Shown: positions 18,179 through 27,323 of the stretch, piece after piece
Layout of the letters: each line of letters opens with the position of its first letter
How positions within the stretch are numbered: position 1 is the first letter of the stretch
Assembly: GCA_030424595.1 (NCBI GenBank)
Contig: JAUHWG010000013.1
Coordinates: 62,001 to 126,000, forward strand
DNA: 64,000 nt
Origin: Polyangia bacterium
Lineage (GTDB): Bacteria > Myxococcota_A > Polyangia > Nannocystales > Nannocystaceae
Direction: 5' to 3'
Program-made: the position numbers and the translations under genes
Notes under the pieces: model-generated
What the model saw: only the letters and a program-made list of their open reading frames with translations
Database searches by the model: none
Told to the model about the DNA's origin: nothing

Positions 18179-20734
18179 TCACGGGAGAGCGCGCGGAGCT
18201 TCGGCTACGGGCCCCTCAGGGCGCCGCCAGACCCCGGCCATAAAACGGTCGACCCGGGCCGCAGCGACCGACTCGTCGCTCACCCCGAGCTCACAGAGCA
18301 CCCGGACCATGGCCGCCTCATCGAGCCCCGCACGCGCCGACTCGACCAGCATCGCCGTCAGCCGATCGACGGTGAAGGAGGCCCGCCGGCGGACGTCGAC
18401 CATGATGTACTCATCGCCGTCCAGGGCCACGTAGCAGCCGCGTTGATCGTCCCCGGCGGCGGCGTCGACCAGGGCCTCCTCCGGCAGCTCAAAGCGCTGG
18501 TCCCGGGTGAAGCCGACGGCTACGGACGCGAGGCGATCCACCCCGACGCTCTCGCCGAGGATCCGCAGGAGCGGGAGCACATGGGTCAGCCAGCCGCGGG
18601 AGCGGACGAGGCCGCAGTAGCGATCGTGGCCGATACCCGCGAGGGAGGTACAGCCCGAGCAGTTGTCACGGGCGCTGCAGCGGTCGCAGCCGAGCTCCGC
18701 CCTCCCCGCGTCGATCGTCCTCTCCATCCGCACCTGGAGGTGGACCCGATCACGGTGGGGAGCCGGGACCCTCGGTCCGCCGACGCAAGGAGACACGCTC
18801 CCGTCGGTGTTCGCGACCATCAGCCCCAAGCTCGGCGCAGGACAGCCCCAGAGCGACCAACGACAGCCGTTGACGACCCACAGCGGGTGTTGGCCGGCGA
18901 AGAGCTCCGCGAGGGCGACCGGTCGGCCGTACCCCTCGATCGCCAGCACACAGTCGAGAAAGCGCTCTAGATCATCTCCAGACTCGACCGCCGCGAGCGT
19001 CGCCGTGTCCGCGCGCCGCCGCGGTCGCCCGTCAAAGTCGAGCTCGAGCTCGTCGAGGTTTGCGAAGCCCGCCCGCAGGATCGACGTCACCTCGTAGTGA
19101 GGATCGACGAAGAGCTCGCGGACCGCCCCTCCGCCGGCGACAGGGTACACATAGTTGACGGAGGTCACGGGCACCTCGGCGTCGACGCAAGCCCGATCGA
19201 TCGCAGCGATCGCCTCCTCATCACCGTCCTCGACCTCGACGAAGAGGTGATCGCCGATGTTGAGGAGCGCCTGGGCGGCCTCCGGGGCGCGCTCTCGCCA
19301 GCCGGCGGCGACGAGGAGCAGGCTCGGGTAGACCAGACCTGACGGGAGGGTCTCACACTCCGAAAAGTCCCCCGCGAAGTGGAGCGGGATCTTTACGCTC
19401 GGGTACACGAACGCGTGCGGCAAGCGGGGGATCCGGGTCGGGTCGAAGCGGTAGAGCGCGCGCCTCGGCAGCGTCGAATAGCGCGGATCGTGCTCGGTCT
19501 CGCCGCGTTGTTGCCGGGTGTAGACCGAGCCCGAGAGCGGCGTGAAGTGGTTGACCGAGTAGGCCCCGAGATCGAGCGTCTTGATGTACTCGAGGGTCTG
19601 AGCCGCGTCCTCGTAGGTCTCAAAGGGCATGCCCGTGACGAAGCTCGCCGTGGTGTCGAGCCCGACCTCGCGAGCGTAGGCGACCAGCTCCCGCGCCTCG
19701 ACGAGGTACGCCCGCTCCGCCACGAGGTCGTCCGCACCGCGGGTCGCCGCGTGGAGCTTGCGCATCTCGTAGAGGATCCGCGGCACTCCGGACTCCACGC
19801 CGAAGTTGACCTCGGAGAAATTCGCCGCCGCCATCAGCTCGATGAGCTCGCGGTCGGCGTGGTTGACGCTCATGTGCGAGTAGAAGCACAGGTAGTCCGG
19901 CAAGCCGGCCTCGATCACCCGCGCGCAGAACTCCTTCGCGTTCTCGCGATCGATCGCGAAGTCATCGTCCGAGAGCATCACATGACAGACCGCGCCGCGC
20001 TCGCGCGCATACTCGGCGAAGCGCCGAAGCTCCGCGATCGTCCGCTCGAACGGCACCGTGTCGACGCGAAATCCGCTGCGAACGGCGAAGTTGCAGAAGA
20101 GGCAGTGCGCCGTACATCCCTGCGATCGGACCAACGCGAAGTGCCCCTCGGCCTCGTAGAGCTCGGCGAGATCGATCCGCCCCGAGAGATAGGGCGAGGG
20201 CAGCTCGGCGAGCGGGATCCGAGGCGGCTTGGGTGTGGTCCGGATGAGGCCCCCCGGCGTACGAAAGGCGATCCCGGGTATCTCCGCCGGACCGGTCGCG
20301 CCCCTCTCTGCCGCACCGCCAGCGCGCGCTCGGAGGAGGAGCTCTGCGAGCGGTCGGTAGCCGCTGCCAGTGATCACGTAGTCGAACGAGGAGCCCGGGC
20401 CCAAGAGCGACCCGTGATTGTACCGAGGCTCACAGTAGGGCCCGCCGCAGAGGATCATCCGCCCAGGGCGTAGCTCCCGCACCCGCCGCGCGAGCGCGAG
20501 CGAGAGGAGCACGTTCGAGTCGTAGACGACAAACCCGTAGGCGAACGCGTCCTCCTCCGCGATCTCCTCCGCGATCGAGTCGAGAGAGCCTATCGGCGAG
20601 GCGTTAATGTACTGCGAAGATTGGAGGCCCTGCTCGCCCAGGTACTCCGCGAGGTAGTACGCCGCGATCGAGTGGGCGAACCCCTCGAACCCGTAGGGCG
20701 GGAAGCAGAAGCGAATGTCTACAGGCTCGCCCAT
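18179..20734 (-). CDS. B12-binding-like / radical SAM / SPASM protein, candidate peptide maturase
   Basis: In 851 residues: an N-terminal Rossmann region of the B12-binding type (about 1-135, with MILCGGPYCEPRY), a radical SAM core with C207, C211 and C214 (GCTAHCLFCNF), and a C-terminal Cys region fitting a SPASM domain: C631, G645-SVSP-C650, C683xxC686x5C692xxC695 and C707 (canonical spacing has X3 in the last pair). A final 90 residues (CYVALDGDEYIMVDVRRRAS onward) could be a PqqD/RRE-like peptide-binding unit; this is speculative. GAGGA precedes the ATG by seven bases. It follows the repeat-peptide gene by 27 bases on the same strand, suggesting that peptide as substrate. SPASM enzymes commonly form C-S, C-C or epimer modifications in RiPPs; the actual reaction is unknown. 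Confidence 0.85.
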   Translation of the reverse strand: MGEPVDIRFCFPPYGFEGFAHSIAAYYLAEYLGEQGLQSSQYINASPIGSLDSIAEEIAEEDAFAYGFVVYDSNVLLSLALARRVRELRPGRMILCGGPYCEPRYNHGSLLGPGSSFDYVITGSGYRPLAELLLRARAGGAAERGATGPAEIPGIAFRTPGGLIRTTPKPPRIPLAELPSPYLSGRIDLAELYEAEGHFALVRSQGCTAHCLFCNFAVRSGFRVDTVPFERTIAELRRFAEYARERGAVCHVMLSDDDFAIDRENAKEFCARVIEAGLPDYLCFYSHMSVNHADRELIELMAAANFSEVNFGVESGVPRILYEMRKLHAATRGADDLVAERAYLVEARELVAYAREVGLDTTASFVTGMPFETYEDAAQTLEYIKTLDLGAYSVNHFTPLSGSVYTRQQRGETEHDPRYSTLPRRALYRFDPTRIPRLPHAFVYPSVKIPLHFAGDFSECETLPSGLVYPSLLLVAAGWRERAPEAAQALLNIGDHLFVEVEDGDEEAIAAIDRACVDAEVPVTSVNYVYPVAGGGAVRELFVDPHYEVTSILRAGFANLDELELDFDGRPRRRADTATLAAVESGDDLERFLDCVLAIEGYGRPVALAELFAGQHPLWVVNGCRWSLWGCPAPSLGLMVANTDGSVSPCVGGPRVPAPHRDRVHLQVRMERTIDAGRAELGCDRCSARDNCSGCTSLAGIGHDRYCGLVRSRGWLTHVLPLLRILGESVGVDRLASVAVGFTRDQRFELPEEALVDAAAGDDQRGCYVALDGDEYIMVDVRRRASFTVDRLTAMLVESARAGLDEAAMVRVLCELGVSDESVAAARVDRFMAGVWRRPEGPVAEAPRALP

Positions 20735-20761
20735 CGGAGTTCCTCGCGCCGTAGCCGGGGC

Positions 20762-21109
20762 CTACTTCCCGACGGGATCGATCTTGTGCGCCGCGAGCTC
20801 CTGATCGAGCACCTCGCGATCAGCGAGCAGCTTCTCTCCATAGTCCTTGCGCCCCGCCGTGGTCGTGATCGACGTCCTTCCGCCGATCCCCTCTCGCCGC
20901 TTCAGCGGTGACTTCTTGAGGTCTACCTTCGCCTCGATCAGCTCCTTCTCCAGGGCGACCTTCTCCGCGATGAGCTTCTCGCGATAGTCTTTGCGCCCCG
21001 CAGAGGTGGTGATGGAGGCCCGTCCGCCGATCCCCTCGCGTCGCTTAAGCGGCGCCTTGGTCAGATCCGCCCGGGGTCGAAGAACTTCCTTTTTGTCGTC
21101 GGTCGGCAT
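20762..21109 (-). CDS. repeat-containing candidate RiPP precursor peptide
   Basis: A 115-residue, Lys/Arg/Glu-rich protein consisting of a 13-residue leader and two 48-residue repeats (about 14-61 and 62-109), plus a stub of a third (IDPVGK). The core LKRREGIGGRASITTSAGRK in repeat 1 is LKRREGIGGRTSITTTAGRK in repeat 2, each followed by DY; the linkers are charged helices (KLIAEKVALEKELIEAKVDL). It lies 27 bases upstream of the radical SAM gene and is transcribed with it. There is no signal peptide and no Cys. Tandem cores flanked by charged helices fit multi-core RiPP precursors. An alternative is a small regulatory or DNA-binding protein. Confidence 0.72.
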   Translation of the reverse strand: MPTDDKKEVLRPRADLTKAPLKRREGIGGRASITTSAGRKDYREKLIAEKVALEKELIEAKVDLKKSPLKRREGIGGRTSITTTAGRKDYGEKLLADREVLDQELAAHKIDPVGK

Positions 21110-21227
21110 GTTTTCCCAGCTCTCTTTCTTACCTGTACGAAGAGTCAGTCATACCTATCATGAGGTCTTCCCTTGAGCAACGCGCGAAGCGGCCCCTCCC
21201 CGCACGCTCGACCCGCCGAGTACGAAG

Positions 21228-22013
21228 ATGAACACCGAGCGAACGAACCCAACTGTCGAGCCGACGCAGGCGCCCTTCGTTCTCCTCACGAGCCCGCGCT
21301 GCGGGAGCACGACGCTCTCCGAGTGTCTCTCGCTACACCCGGGGATCGACCTGAGCTTTGAGCCCTTTCACCCCGACGGGGGGAGCCCCTTCGCGGCGGA
21401 GGGGGCGACGAACCACAGTCCGCTCGCCGCCCTCCCGGAGTTCGATCGCGCGATCGACCGTCTCTTCGAGCGCTTCGACGGGATCAAGCACGTGCTCCAT
21501 CAGCTCAGCCCGATCCTCGCGCGCCGGCTCCTCCGTCGTCGGCCTCTCCGGGTCATCCTGCTCCGACGCGAGAACCTCCTGCGCCAGGCGGTCTCGAACC
21601 TGCTCGCCTTCGAGACCTCGATCTGGCACGCCGGTGACGGGCCATGGCCCCCGCCGAAGCTCCCAAGACTCGACATCGAGCGCCTGGCGGCGATGATGGC
21701 CTATTATCGAGACTCCCAGCGGATCTTCGCGACGATGCTCTGCCATGACAACGTCGACCACAGGACGTTGAGCTACGAGGCGCTCTTTGACCGCGAGTCG
21801 TGGGTCGCGCGCCGGCGCGTGCTCGACGAGCTCTTCATCTTTCTCGGACGCCCGCCGATCCGCGACGAGCAGCTCCTCGGCGCGCTCAAGCGTGCGCTTG
21901 ATCCCGCCCCGAATCGCCTCGCCTCAACGGCGCTCTACCGCAGGATCCCCAACTGGAGAGAGATCGAGCGTCGGCTCGGCGACGCCTCGCTGGGGTGGTC
22001 GATCGCCGACTGA
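21228..22013 (+). CDS. sulfotransferase (Stf0-like)
   Basis: The 261-residue protein has the PAPS 5'-phosphosulfate loop TSPRCGSTTLSECLSLHPG (residues 21-39), a following acidic FEPFHPDGG, and a 3'-phosphate motif VILLRRENLLRQAVSNLL near 105-122 with the QAVSxxxAFET...WH pattern of Stf0-type sulfotransferases. It transfers sulfate from PAPS to a hydroxyl, classically of a glycolipid; the acceptor here is not known. It is divergent from the repeat-peptide gene, with 118 bases between starts, so a functional link (for example tyrosine or lipid sulfation) is possible but not shown. Confidence 0.75.
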   Translation: MNTERTNPTVEPTQAPFVLLTSPRCGSTTLSECLSLHPGIDLSFEPFHPDGGSPFAAEGATNHSPLAALPEFDRAIDRLFERFDGIKHVLHQLSPILARRLLRRRPLRVILLRRENLLRQAVSNLLAFETSIWHAGDGPWPPPKLPRLDIERLAAMMAYYRDSQRIFATMLCHDNVDHRTLSYEALFDRESWVARRRVLDELFIFLGRPPIRDEQLLGALKRALDPAPNRLASTALYRRIPNWREIERRLGDASLGWSIAD

Positions 22014-22071
22014 GAGTGGACCCCGCGAACGACCCCGCGAAGGAACGAGAGCACGAGAGAACCCAAGGCTG

Positions 22072-22623
22072 CTAGCGGCGCTCCGCGAGCGCCCACGCCA
22101 TCAGCGTCCCGGCGAGGAAGCCGAAGAGGTGGGCCTCCCACGAGATCCCTGCCTGCCCCGGCACGACGCCGAAGAGCATCCCTCCGTAGAACACCCCCAC
22201 CAAGGCCGAGAGGAGGGTCGAGCCGATGTTGCGATCAAAGATGCCAGCCGCGAGGAGGTAGCCGAGATAGGCGAAGACGACCCCGCTCGCGCCGATGTGC
22301 ACCGAGCCTGCCTGACCGATCGTCCATACTCCGAGGCCGCCTAGCACGACCGCCGCGCAGGTCACGAGGATCCAGCGGCGAACACCGCGAGCGACGACGA
22401 GCCAGCCGAGGACGATGAGCCCGAAGGAGTTCGAGAGGAGATGATCGAGCCCTCCGTGGAGGAAGGGATGGGCGAAGACCCCGACGAGCCCGTCGACCTC
22501 ACGCGGACGCACACCATAGGCGTCAAGAGCACCGTCGAAGACGGAGAGATCGACGAGCTCGACCGCCCACAGGACGGCGAGGACCGCGGTGATGATCCTC
22601 CAGGAGCGCCCCCACTCCCTCAT
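22072..22623 (-). CDS. rhomboid-family intramembrane serine protease
   Basis: I chose the ATG at 22623, with AGAGG eight bases upstream (183 residues). The catalytic serine is S113 in GASGVVFAYLGYLL and the catalytic histidine H165 in SWEAHLFGFLAG; the oxyanion-related HGGLDHLLSNSFGL (H56, H61, N65) is also present. Six membrane helices fit the bacterial rhomboid core. It would cleave membrane-protein substrates within the inner membrane. No partner gene is adjacent. Confidence 0.88.
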   Translation of the reverse strand: MREWGRSWRIITAVLAVLWAVELVDLSVFDGALDAYGVRPREVDGLVGVFAHPFLHGGLDHLLSNSFGLIVLGWLVVARGVRRWILVTCAAVVLGGLGVWTIGQAGSVHIGASGVVFAYLGYLLAAGIFDRNIGSTLLSALVGVFYGGMLFGVVPGQAGISWEAHLFGFLAGTLMAWALAERR

Positions 22624-23259
22624 CACGGCGCCTCTGGGGCCTTCGTCGTGCTGCATGCGGTCCAGTCTACGGCCGCTCGAGGGCGGGAGCACGTCGAGAG
22701 CTGGATCCGTCGGCAGAACGCGCCGTCAAGCGGTCAGACGGGCCCGCGCCTACGCCGACCCGACCATCGGCGGCGCGTCGATCACCGACCGCGCGGGCGT
22801 TGACCCCTCGCACAGCCCCTCGCTCCTCCATCCCTCCTGCGCCCTCTACCGGGGCGAGGCCGCTCGGTCCACGCCCCCGCCCTCGCCGGTCTTCGGCGAC
22901 ATGCAGGGGCTCCCGCCGCTCGGCATCCACGTCGGCGATCAGAGAGTTCCCTTCTCGGACGCGCGGCGGGGATCGAGGGAGGAGCGGCGCGAAGAGCTGA
23001 AAGACCTGCCAGACCCCGGGCCAGAGCTCGATCTCGACGTCGGTACGTTTGTCGACCTTCACGACACGGGCTGCCAGACACCGAAGATCGCGCGTCGGTG
23101 CGCTCGCTTGGGAGCTCCTCCACGCTCCCCGACGATCCGGCCGCCGGTCCGCCCGATACCGCGACCATGACCGTGCATCGCTTCCGGTATCATCCGCCTC
23201 TAGCGTCACATCATGGGTGGTCCGGCCGATTCCGAGCCGGTGAACGGGAGAACGCGGAC
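22624..23259. other. stretch without a confident gene
   Basis: About 640 bases. The minus strand has one protein-like segment near 22900-23100 (VKVDKRTDVEIELWPGVW and onward) and the plus strand an equally plausible one, but neither has a start, ribosome site or recognisable family. It may be a decayed gene. Confidence 0.35.
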
Positions 23260-24699
23260 ATGGCGAAGAATCAAGCAAGACGAATCCTGGTCGATCTCGG
23301 GGCGGCAGCCCTCCTTATAACCCTTGCAGCCTGCAGCGGCGATGACAGCGGGACCGGCGACAGCTTCACCGCGACCGCCACCGCCACCGCCACCGCCACC
23401 GCCACAGCCACCGCCACCGCGACCACGACCGCGACCACATCGACGACGGGCACGACCACAGGTACGAGCGACACGGACCCGAGCACCTCCTCGACCTCGA
23501 CCTCGGGCCCCGATAGCACGACGGATCCGGAGACAGGGACCACAGACACGACGGGCGATCCGCCCGGCTACTGCGGCGACGGTATGATCGATGAGGACGA
23601 GGAGTGCGACGACGGCGACGCCAACGGTGAGACGGCCGCCTGCACCCTCGCCTGTAAGACGGCCACCTGCGGCGATGCCTACGTCCAGGAGGGTGTCGAG
23701 GAGTGCGACGACGGCAACGATGACAACACCGACACCTGCCTCGACAACTGCGTCGCGGCGAGCTGTGGGGACGGCTACATCCAAAGCCGCATCGAGGCCT
23801 GCGACGACGGCAATGACGACGACCTCGACGAGTGCTCCAACGAGTGCAAGCTCGCCACCTGCGGCGACGGGATCGCCCAGGGTGCCGAGGAGTGCGACGA
23901 TGGCAACGACGACAACACCGACGAGTGTACCGACGTGTGCCTGAACGCGACCTGCGGTGACAGCTATCTCCAGGGCGACGAAGAGTGCGACGACGGCAAT
24001 GACGTCGACGACGACGAGTGCACCAACGAGTGCACGATCGTCGTCAACAACGTCAGCTGTAAGGCGATCAAGGCCGACAACCCCGCGGCCAAGGACGGCG
24101 TCTACCAGCTCGATCTCGACGGTCCAGGCCCGAAGCAGCCCTTTGAGGTCTACTGTGACATGACGACGGACGGAGGCGGCTGGCAGATCATGAACTACCT
24201 CCGCAAGCCGAGCCATTGGGATATCCCGATCTTCACCGACAGCGGCACGGTCGGCGATACGGTCAACGGCTTCTCCTCAGGGGCCACCCTGCAGGCGCAG
24301 AACGATCAGTTCAGAGAGCGGATCATCATCTACCTCAAGCTGATGGAGAACGGCGTCTCGCAGGGCAAGCAGTGGATGGTCACAGAGCGCCCCGCGCCGA
24401 TCCCCTTCTCCACGATCAACAGCACGAACGGCGGCTGGGGCTACCGTGACAGCCGCGGGTACAGCGACGCCACGGTCGGCAACGTGTGCACCCACGGCTG
24501 CTCGACCTATCGCGGCTTCGGCATGTTCCACGACTACGAGAACGGCTTCGGCTGGTGCGGCACTCAAGGCGGCAACTACGGCTGCCGCGACGGCAACAAC
24601 ATCTGCTGGATGCCGCATAGCCTCGGCTGCAACGTCGGCTCAGCCCGCTGCGCCTACCTCATCGACGACGGCGAAGGAGCGCTCTACGGGGTCCGCTAG
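23260..24699 (+). CDS. lipoprotein with DUF4215 Cys-rich repeats and fibrinogen-like C-terminal domain
   Basis: Starts at ATG 23260 (GGGAG upstream): signal MAKNQARRILVDLGAAALLI then LAAC. The linker is Ala-Thr repeats (ATATAT...) and Thr/Ser. Five DUF4215-type repeats follow, each with the pattern CGDGxxQxxEECDDGNDDNTDxC. After residue 260 comes a fibrinogen-related domain: NPAAKDGVYQLDLDGPGP, FEVYCDMTTDGGGWQIMN and CxxGxxYGC in the end region. The 479-residue protein is expected on the outer surface, where DUF4215 repeats likely bind calcium or act as stalk; the terminal domain could bind glycans. No cleavage enzyme is nearby. Confidence 0.85.
   Translation: MAKNQARRILVDLGAAALLITLAACSGDDSGTGDSFTATATATATATATATATATTTATTSTTGTTTGTSDTDPSTSSTSTSGPDSTTDPETGTTDTTGDPPGYCGDGMIDEDEECDDGDANGETAACTLACKTATCGDAYVQEGVEECDDGNDDNTDTCLDNCVAASCGDGYIQSRIEACDDGNDDDLDECSNECKLATCGDGIAQGAEECDDGNDDNTDECTDVCLNATCGDSYLQGDEECDDGNDVDDDECTNECTIVVNNVSCKAIKADNPAAKDGVYQLDLDGPGPKQPFEVYCDMTTDGGGWQIMNYLRKPSHWDIPIFTDSGTVGDTVNGFSSGATLQAQNDQFRERIIIYLKLMENGVSQGKQWMVTERPAPIPFSTINSTNGGWGYRDSRGYSDATVGNVCTHGCSTYRGFGMFHDYENGFGWCGTQGGNYGCRDGNNICWMPHSLGCNVGSARCAYLIDDGEGALYGVR
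23371..23436 (+). repeat. hexanucleotide (ACCGCC-type) repeat tract inside the lipoprotein gene
   Basis: An imperfect run of Ala-Thr codons (GCC ACC / GCG ACC) within the linker. Length changes in steps of six bases would keep the frame and change linker length. Confidence 0.85.
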
Positions 24700-25627
24700 G
24701 GGCCTGCGGAGCTCTACCTACCAGCACGCTCGACGGGCGGCTCATCGCCCTCACAGCGGCGCTCGAAACGACGATCCTAGACACGCTCCTCGCGAGGCCT
24801 GCGCGGGGCGTGTTCTGTTGTCGAGCAGCGTCCCCATCGGCGCTCGCCAACAGCCGACGGAAAGCCCCATGAGCAGTGGTCGACCTCGACTCTCATGTCC
24901 ACCCGGTCTACGGCTCGAAGCAGAGCGGCAGCGGCCGAGCGCTCTTCCGGGTGTGCTCGGGTCGCCGACCGTCGGCCTTCAGGTGGCTCGCGCGAGTCGT
25001 CCCGCTCGGTGTTCTCACAGGCGTTTCGGAGGCTCTCGATCGCTCGGACTTCGGCACGGACCGAAGTTCGACCGGCAATGCGCGTTGTTTCTCATCATCG
25101 TCGAGAGGCTCGACGAGCATGTGTCGAGAGAAGGTCTGCACTCACGAGTCCTCTACGCACCCGCTAGCGGAGCCCAGGACGACTTGCTCGGGCGAGCGAG
25201 GGGCGACGGATGGGACGCAGCGGGAGGACCCGTGCCTCGCGCGGAGACACGCGTACCCTGTCTCTTCAAGCACGTCAGCCTATCCCGTGGCGAGCACGTG
25301 GCATGGGAGGACCCGCGTCCGCGAGGGACCCGCCTCGTCGCCCCTCGCCCGCCCGCCTCCAGCCCCCAAGCTCCGCCCCTCGCCAAGCACGAGGAGAGCG
25401 CTCACCCACACGGACACAGCGCGAAGCGCAAAACCCGTGTCACTGACGATTCTACGCGGGTTGTCTAGGACGCCTCATAGCAGCGCTTATTTCAGGGCTA
25501 GCCCCCCCCGAGCGCGAGGACCCGCCCACGCCCCTGACTGCGCGCGGTCTCCTCCGCGAGCTCAGTTTTACCGACGTTTTACCGACCACCGGGAGCGCTG
25601 GGTCTAGGCTCTCCGCAGAGACTCTCG
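24700..25627. other. 930-base stretch without a supported gene
   Basis: Open frames here are long only because of high GC and have Arg/Ser/Pro-rich products. No domain or ribosome site was recognised. A weak hairpin (GCGC-GAA-GCGC inside an ACACGG/CCGTGT stem) lies at 25408-25440. Confidence 0.45.
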
Positions 25628-26476
25628 ATGACCCTTCGACCACACGAACCTAGCCCAAGACCCGGTCCCGGTCGGCGTCGCCCCGCTCGATGGCTCTCCG
25701 CCGTCGTCGCGCTCGTCCCCTTCGCCGGGCTCAGCCACGGGTGCGCGCGCGACCACGCCCAGGCGCAGCTGCAACCGCAACCGATCCTCATCGACGGGGC
25801 GAGCTCCGGAGTCGCGAGGCCCTACGTGCTCGTCAACGGGATCGCCTCGATCGATCTTCGGCCCGATGTAGCAGACGTGACGATCACGCTCTCGGTCGAG
25901 CGCCCGCGCCCCAACGCCGCCCTCTCGGAGCTACGGACGCAGCGCGAGGGGTTGATCGCCTCCCTCGCGGAGCTCGGAGTCTCGGTTGTGAACCTGCGAT
26001 CGAGCCACACGGGCGTATCGACCCTCTACGAGTTCCGCGGAGATCGGGAGATACGCGGGTACCAGGCCACCCAGACCTTCGTCGCGTCCCTCACCGACTT
26101 TGATGGGGTCGGCGACGTGCTCGAGCGCGCCGCCGCCTTCGACCTAGGGTCCATGCACACACGCTATCGCAGCACCCACATGCCCGAGAAGAAGCGCGAG
26201 CTGCGAGAGATGGCGCTCCGGGCTGCCGAGCTCAAGGCTCAGCAGAGCGCGAAGGTGCTCGACGTGACGCTGGGCTCCGTGCTCTCGATCGAGGAGACCG
26301 GTCGCAACGCCGCAGGCTGGGGCACAAACGCGAACTTCGTCGAGAATGACTTCAACACGGAGGGGTCGACCGGCGCGCCGATCGAGCCTGGGGCGGTGCC
26401 GATGACGCTCACGGTCGAGGTCCGCTACGCGATCGTGCAGGCCGTTGGTGTACATGACCAAGAGGACCGATCGTGA
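25628..26476 (+). CDS. SIMPL-domain lipoprotein
   Basis: The 282-residue protein has a basic N-terminus, a hydrophobic stretch and a lipobox ending SHGC. The remaining sequence matches the SIMPL (DUF541) family of beta-sandwich periplasmic proteins: VNGIASIDLRPDVADVTIT, a coiled helix ALSELRTQREGLIASLAELG, GYQATQTFVASLTDF, RYRSTHMPEKKRELREMALR and a C-terminal VPMTLTVEVRYAI. SIMPL proteins are often stress-related with unknown mechanism. It stands alone; upstream is the gene-free stretch. Confidence 0.75.
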   Translation: MTLRPHEPSPRPGPGRRRPARWLSAVVALVPFAGLSHGCARDHAQAQLQPQPILIDGASSGVARPYVLVNGIASIDLRPDVADVTITLSVERPRPNAALSELRTQREGLIASLAELGVSVVNLRSSHTGVSTLYEFRGDREIRGYQATQTFVASLTDFDGVGDVLERAAAFDLGSMHTRYRSTHMPEKKRELREMALRAAELKAQQSAKVLDVTLGSVLSIEETGRNAAGWGTNANFVENDFNTEGSTGAPIEPGAVPMTLTVEVRYAIVQAVGVHDQEDRS

Positions 26477-26700
26477 GCGATAGCTCGCTTGTCGCGATGA
26501 TGCTGAGCAGATCGGCGCCCCTCACGGACAGCGCCCCTGCGACCCGACGACCCGACGACCCCGCTCCGCGACCGCCGTCACTGGCCACACTCGCGGGGCT
26601 GCGCAGCGCAGCGTCCGTGGAGGTTCGCAGGTGATCCGCTGCACGCGACGGTTGAAGGCTCTTCGTCCGCGAGGAGGTGGACGTGCGCCTGCGCGCACAG

Positions 26701-26739
26701 GGCTGCTGCTGAGGGCTGCTGCTGAGGGCTGCTGCTGAG
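26701..26739. repeat. tandem repeat GGCTGCTGCTGAG x 3
   Basis: Three perfect 13-bp copies directly upstream of the next gene, possibly in its leader. Confidence 0.92.
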
Positions 26740-26759
26740 GTCTGTTAGTCTCGGCGGTG

Positions 26760-27323
26760 ATGGCAAAGGCTCGACGAGAGACTCTGGGCGGCGACGGATC
26801 GAGTCCAACCCGTCAAGCGACAGGTGACACCGCGCTCCCGGCGAGCGCCGCTCTGCAGCGTGTCCTCGCCGCGAAAGATGGCGACGTAGTGGCCATCGCC
26901 CGCGCCGTCGCAGCGCTCGCGGGCGAGACCCTCGACAAGGCGGACGCCCTTCGCAAGGGCGCATCGTCGGGGGCACGGGGCAAGGAGGTCGAGGAGTTCT
27001 CCGCTCGCGCCTTCAACGAGCTCCACGAGCGGATGCAGCAGGCCCATGCAGAGGTGCTGCGCGAACGCCATCGTGTCGAGTCGGGGCTCTCCCGCGACGG
27101 CAGCGCCCCGCCGAGGGGCCGGCGAAAGCTCGACAAGTCCGAGCTCGCCCAGGCCCTCAAGGAGCTGGATGAGCAGAGGAAGCGCCTCCGTGATGCCGCT
27201 GAGACGGCGGCCACGAACTTTGACAACGCCGACCAACGACTGGATCAGCTGACCAGCCTCATCTCCGCGATCCTCAAGGCCCTCAACGACACCCGAACGC
27301 AGACCAGCGCCAAGGTCCTCTGA
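26760..27323 (+). CDS. hypothetical helical (coiled-coil) protein
   Basis: ATG at 26760 (a GTG three bases earlier is also open). The 187-residue product is rich in Ala, Glu, Lys and Arg with heptad-like stretches (SARAFNELHERMQQAHAEVL, LAQALKELDEQRKRLRDAAE, DQLTSLISAILKALND) and no Cys, membrane segment or signal. It probably forms long helices and may be a structural or adapter protein. I do not recognise the family. A 13-bp perfect hairpin stands between it and the convergent lipoprotein gene. Confidence 0.6.
   Translation: MAKARRETLGGDGSSPTRQATGDTALPASAALQRVLAAKDGDVVAIARAVAALAGETLDKADALRKGASSGARGKEVEEFSARAFNELHERMQQAHAEVLRERHRVESGLSRDGSAPPRGRRKLDKSELAQALKELDEQRKRLRDAAETAATNFDNADQRLDQLTSLISAILKALNDTRTQTSAKVL

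Noticed and set aside
25408..25440. Nested hairpin as structured RNA
   Set aside because: Stems are short (6 and 4 pairs) and the location is in a gene-free area; not distinguishable from chance.
24446..25468. 340-residue open frame running past the DUF4215 lipoprotein
   Set aside because: It overlaps the real gene in another frame and has no recognisable pattern.
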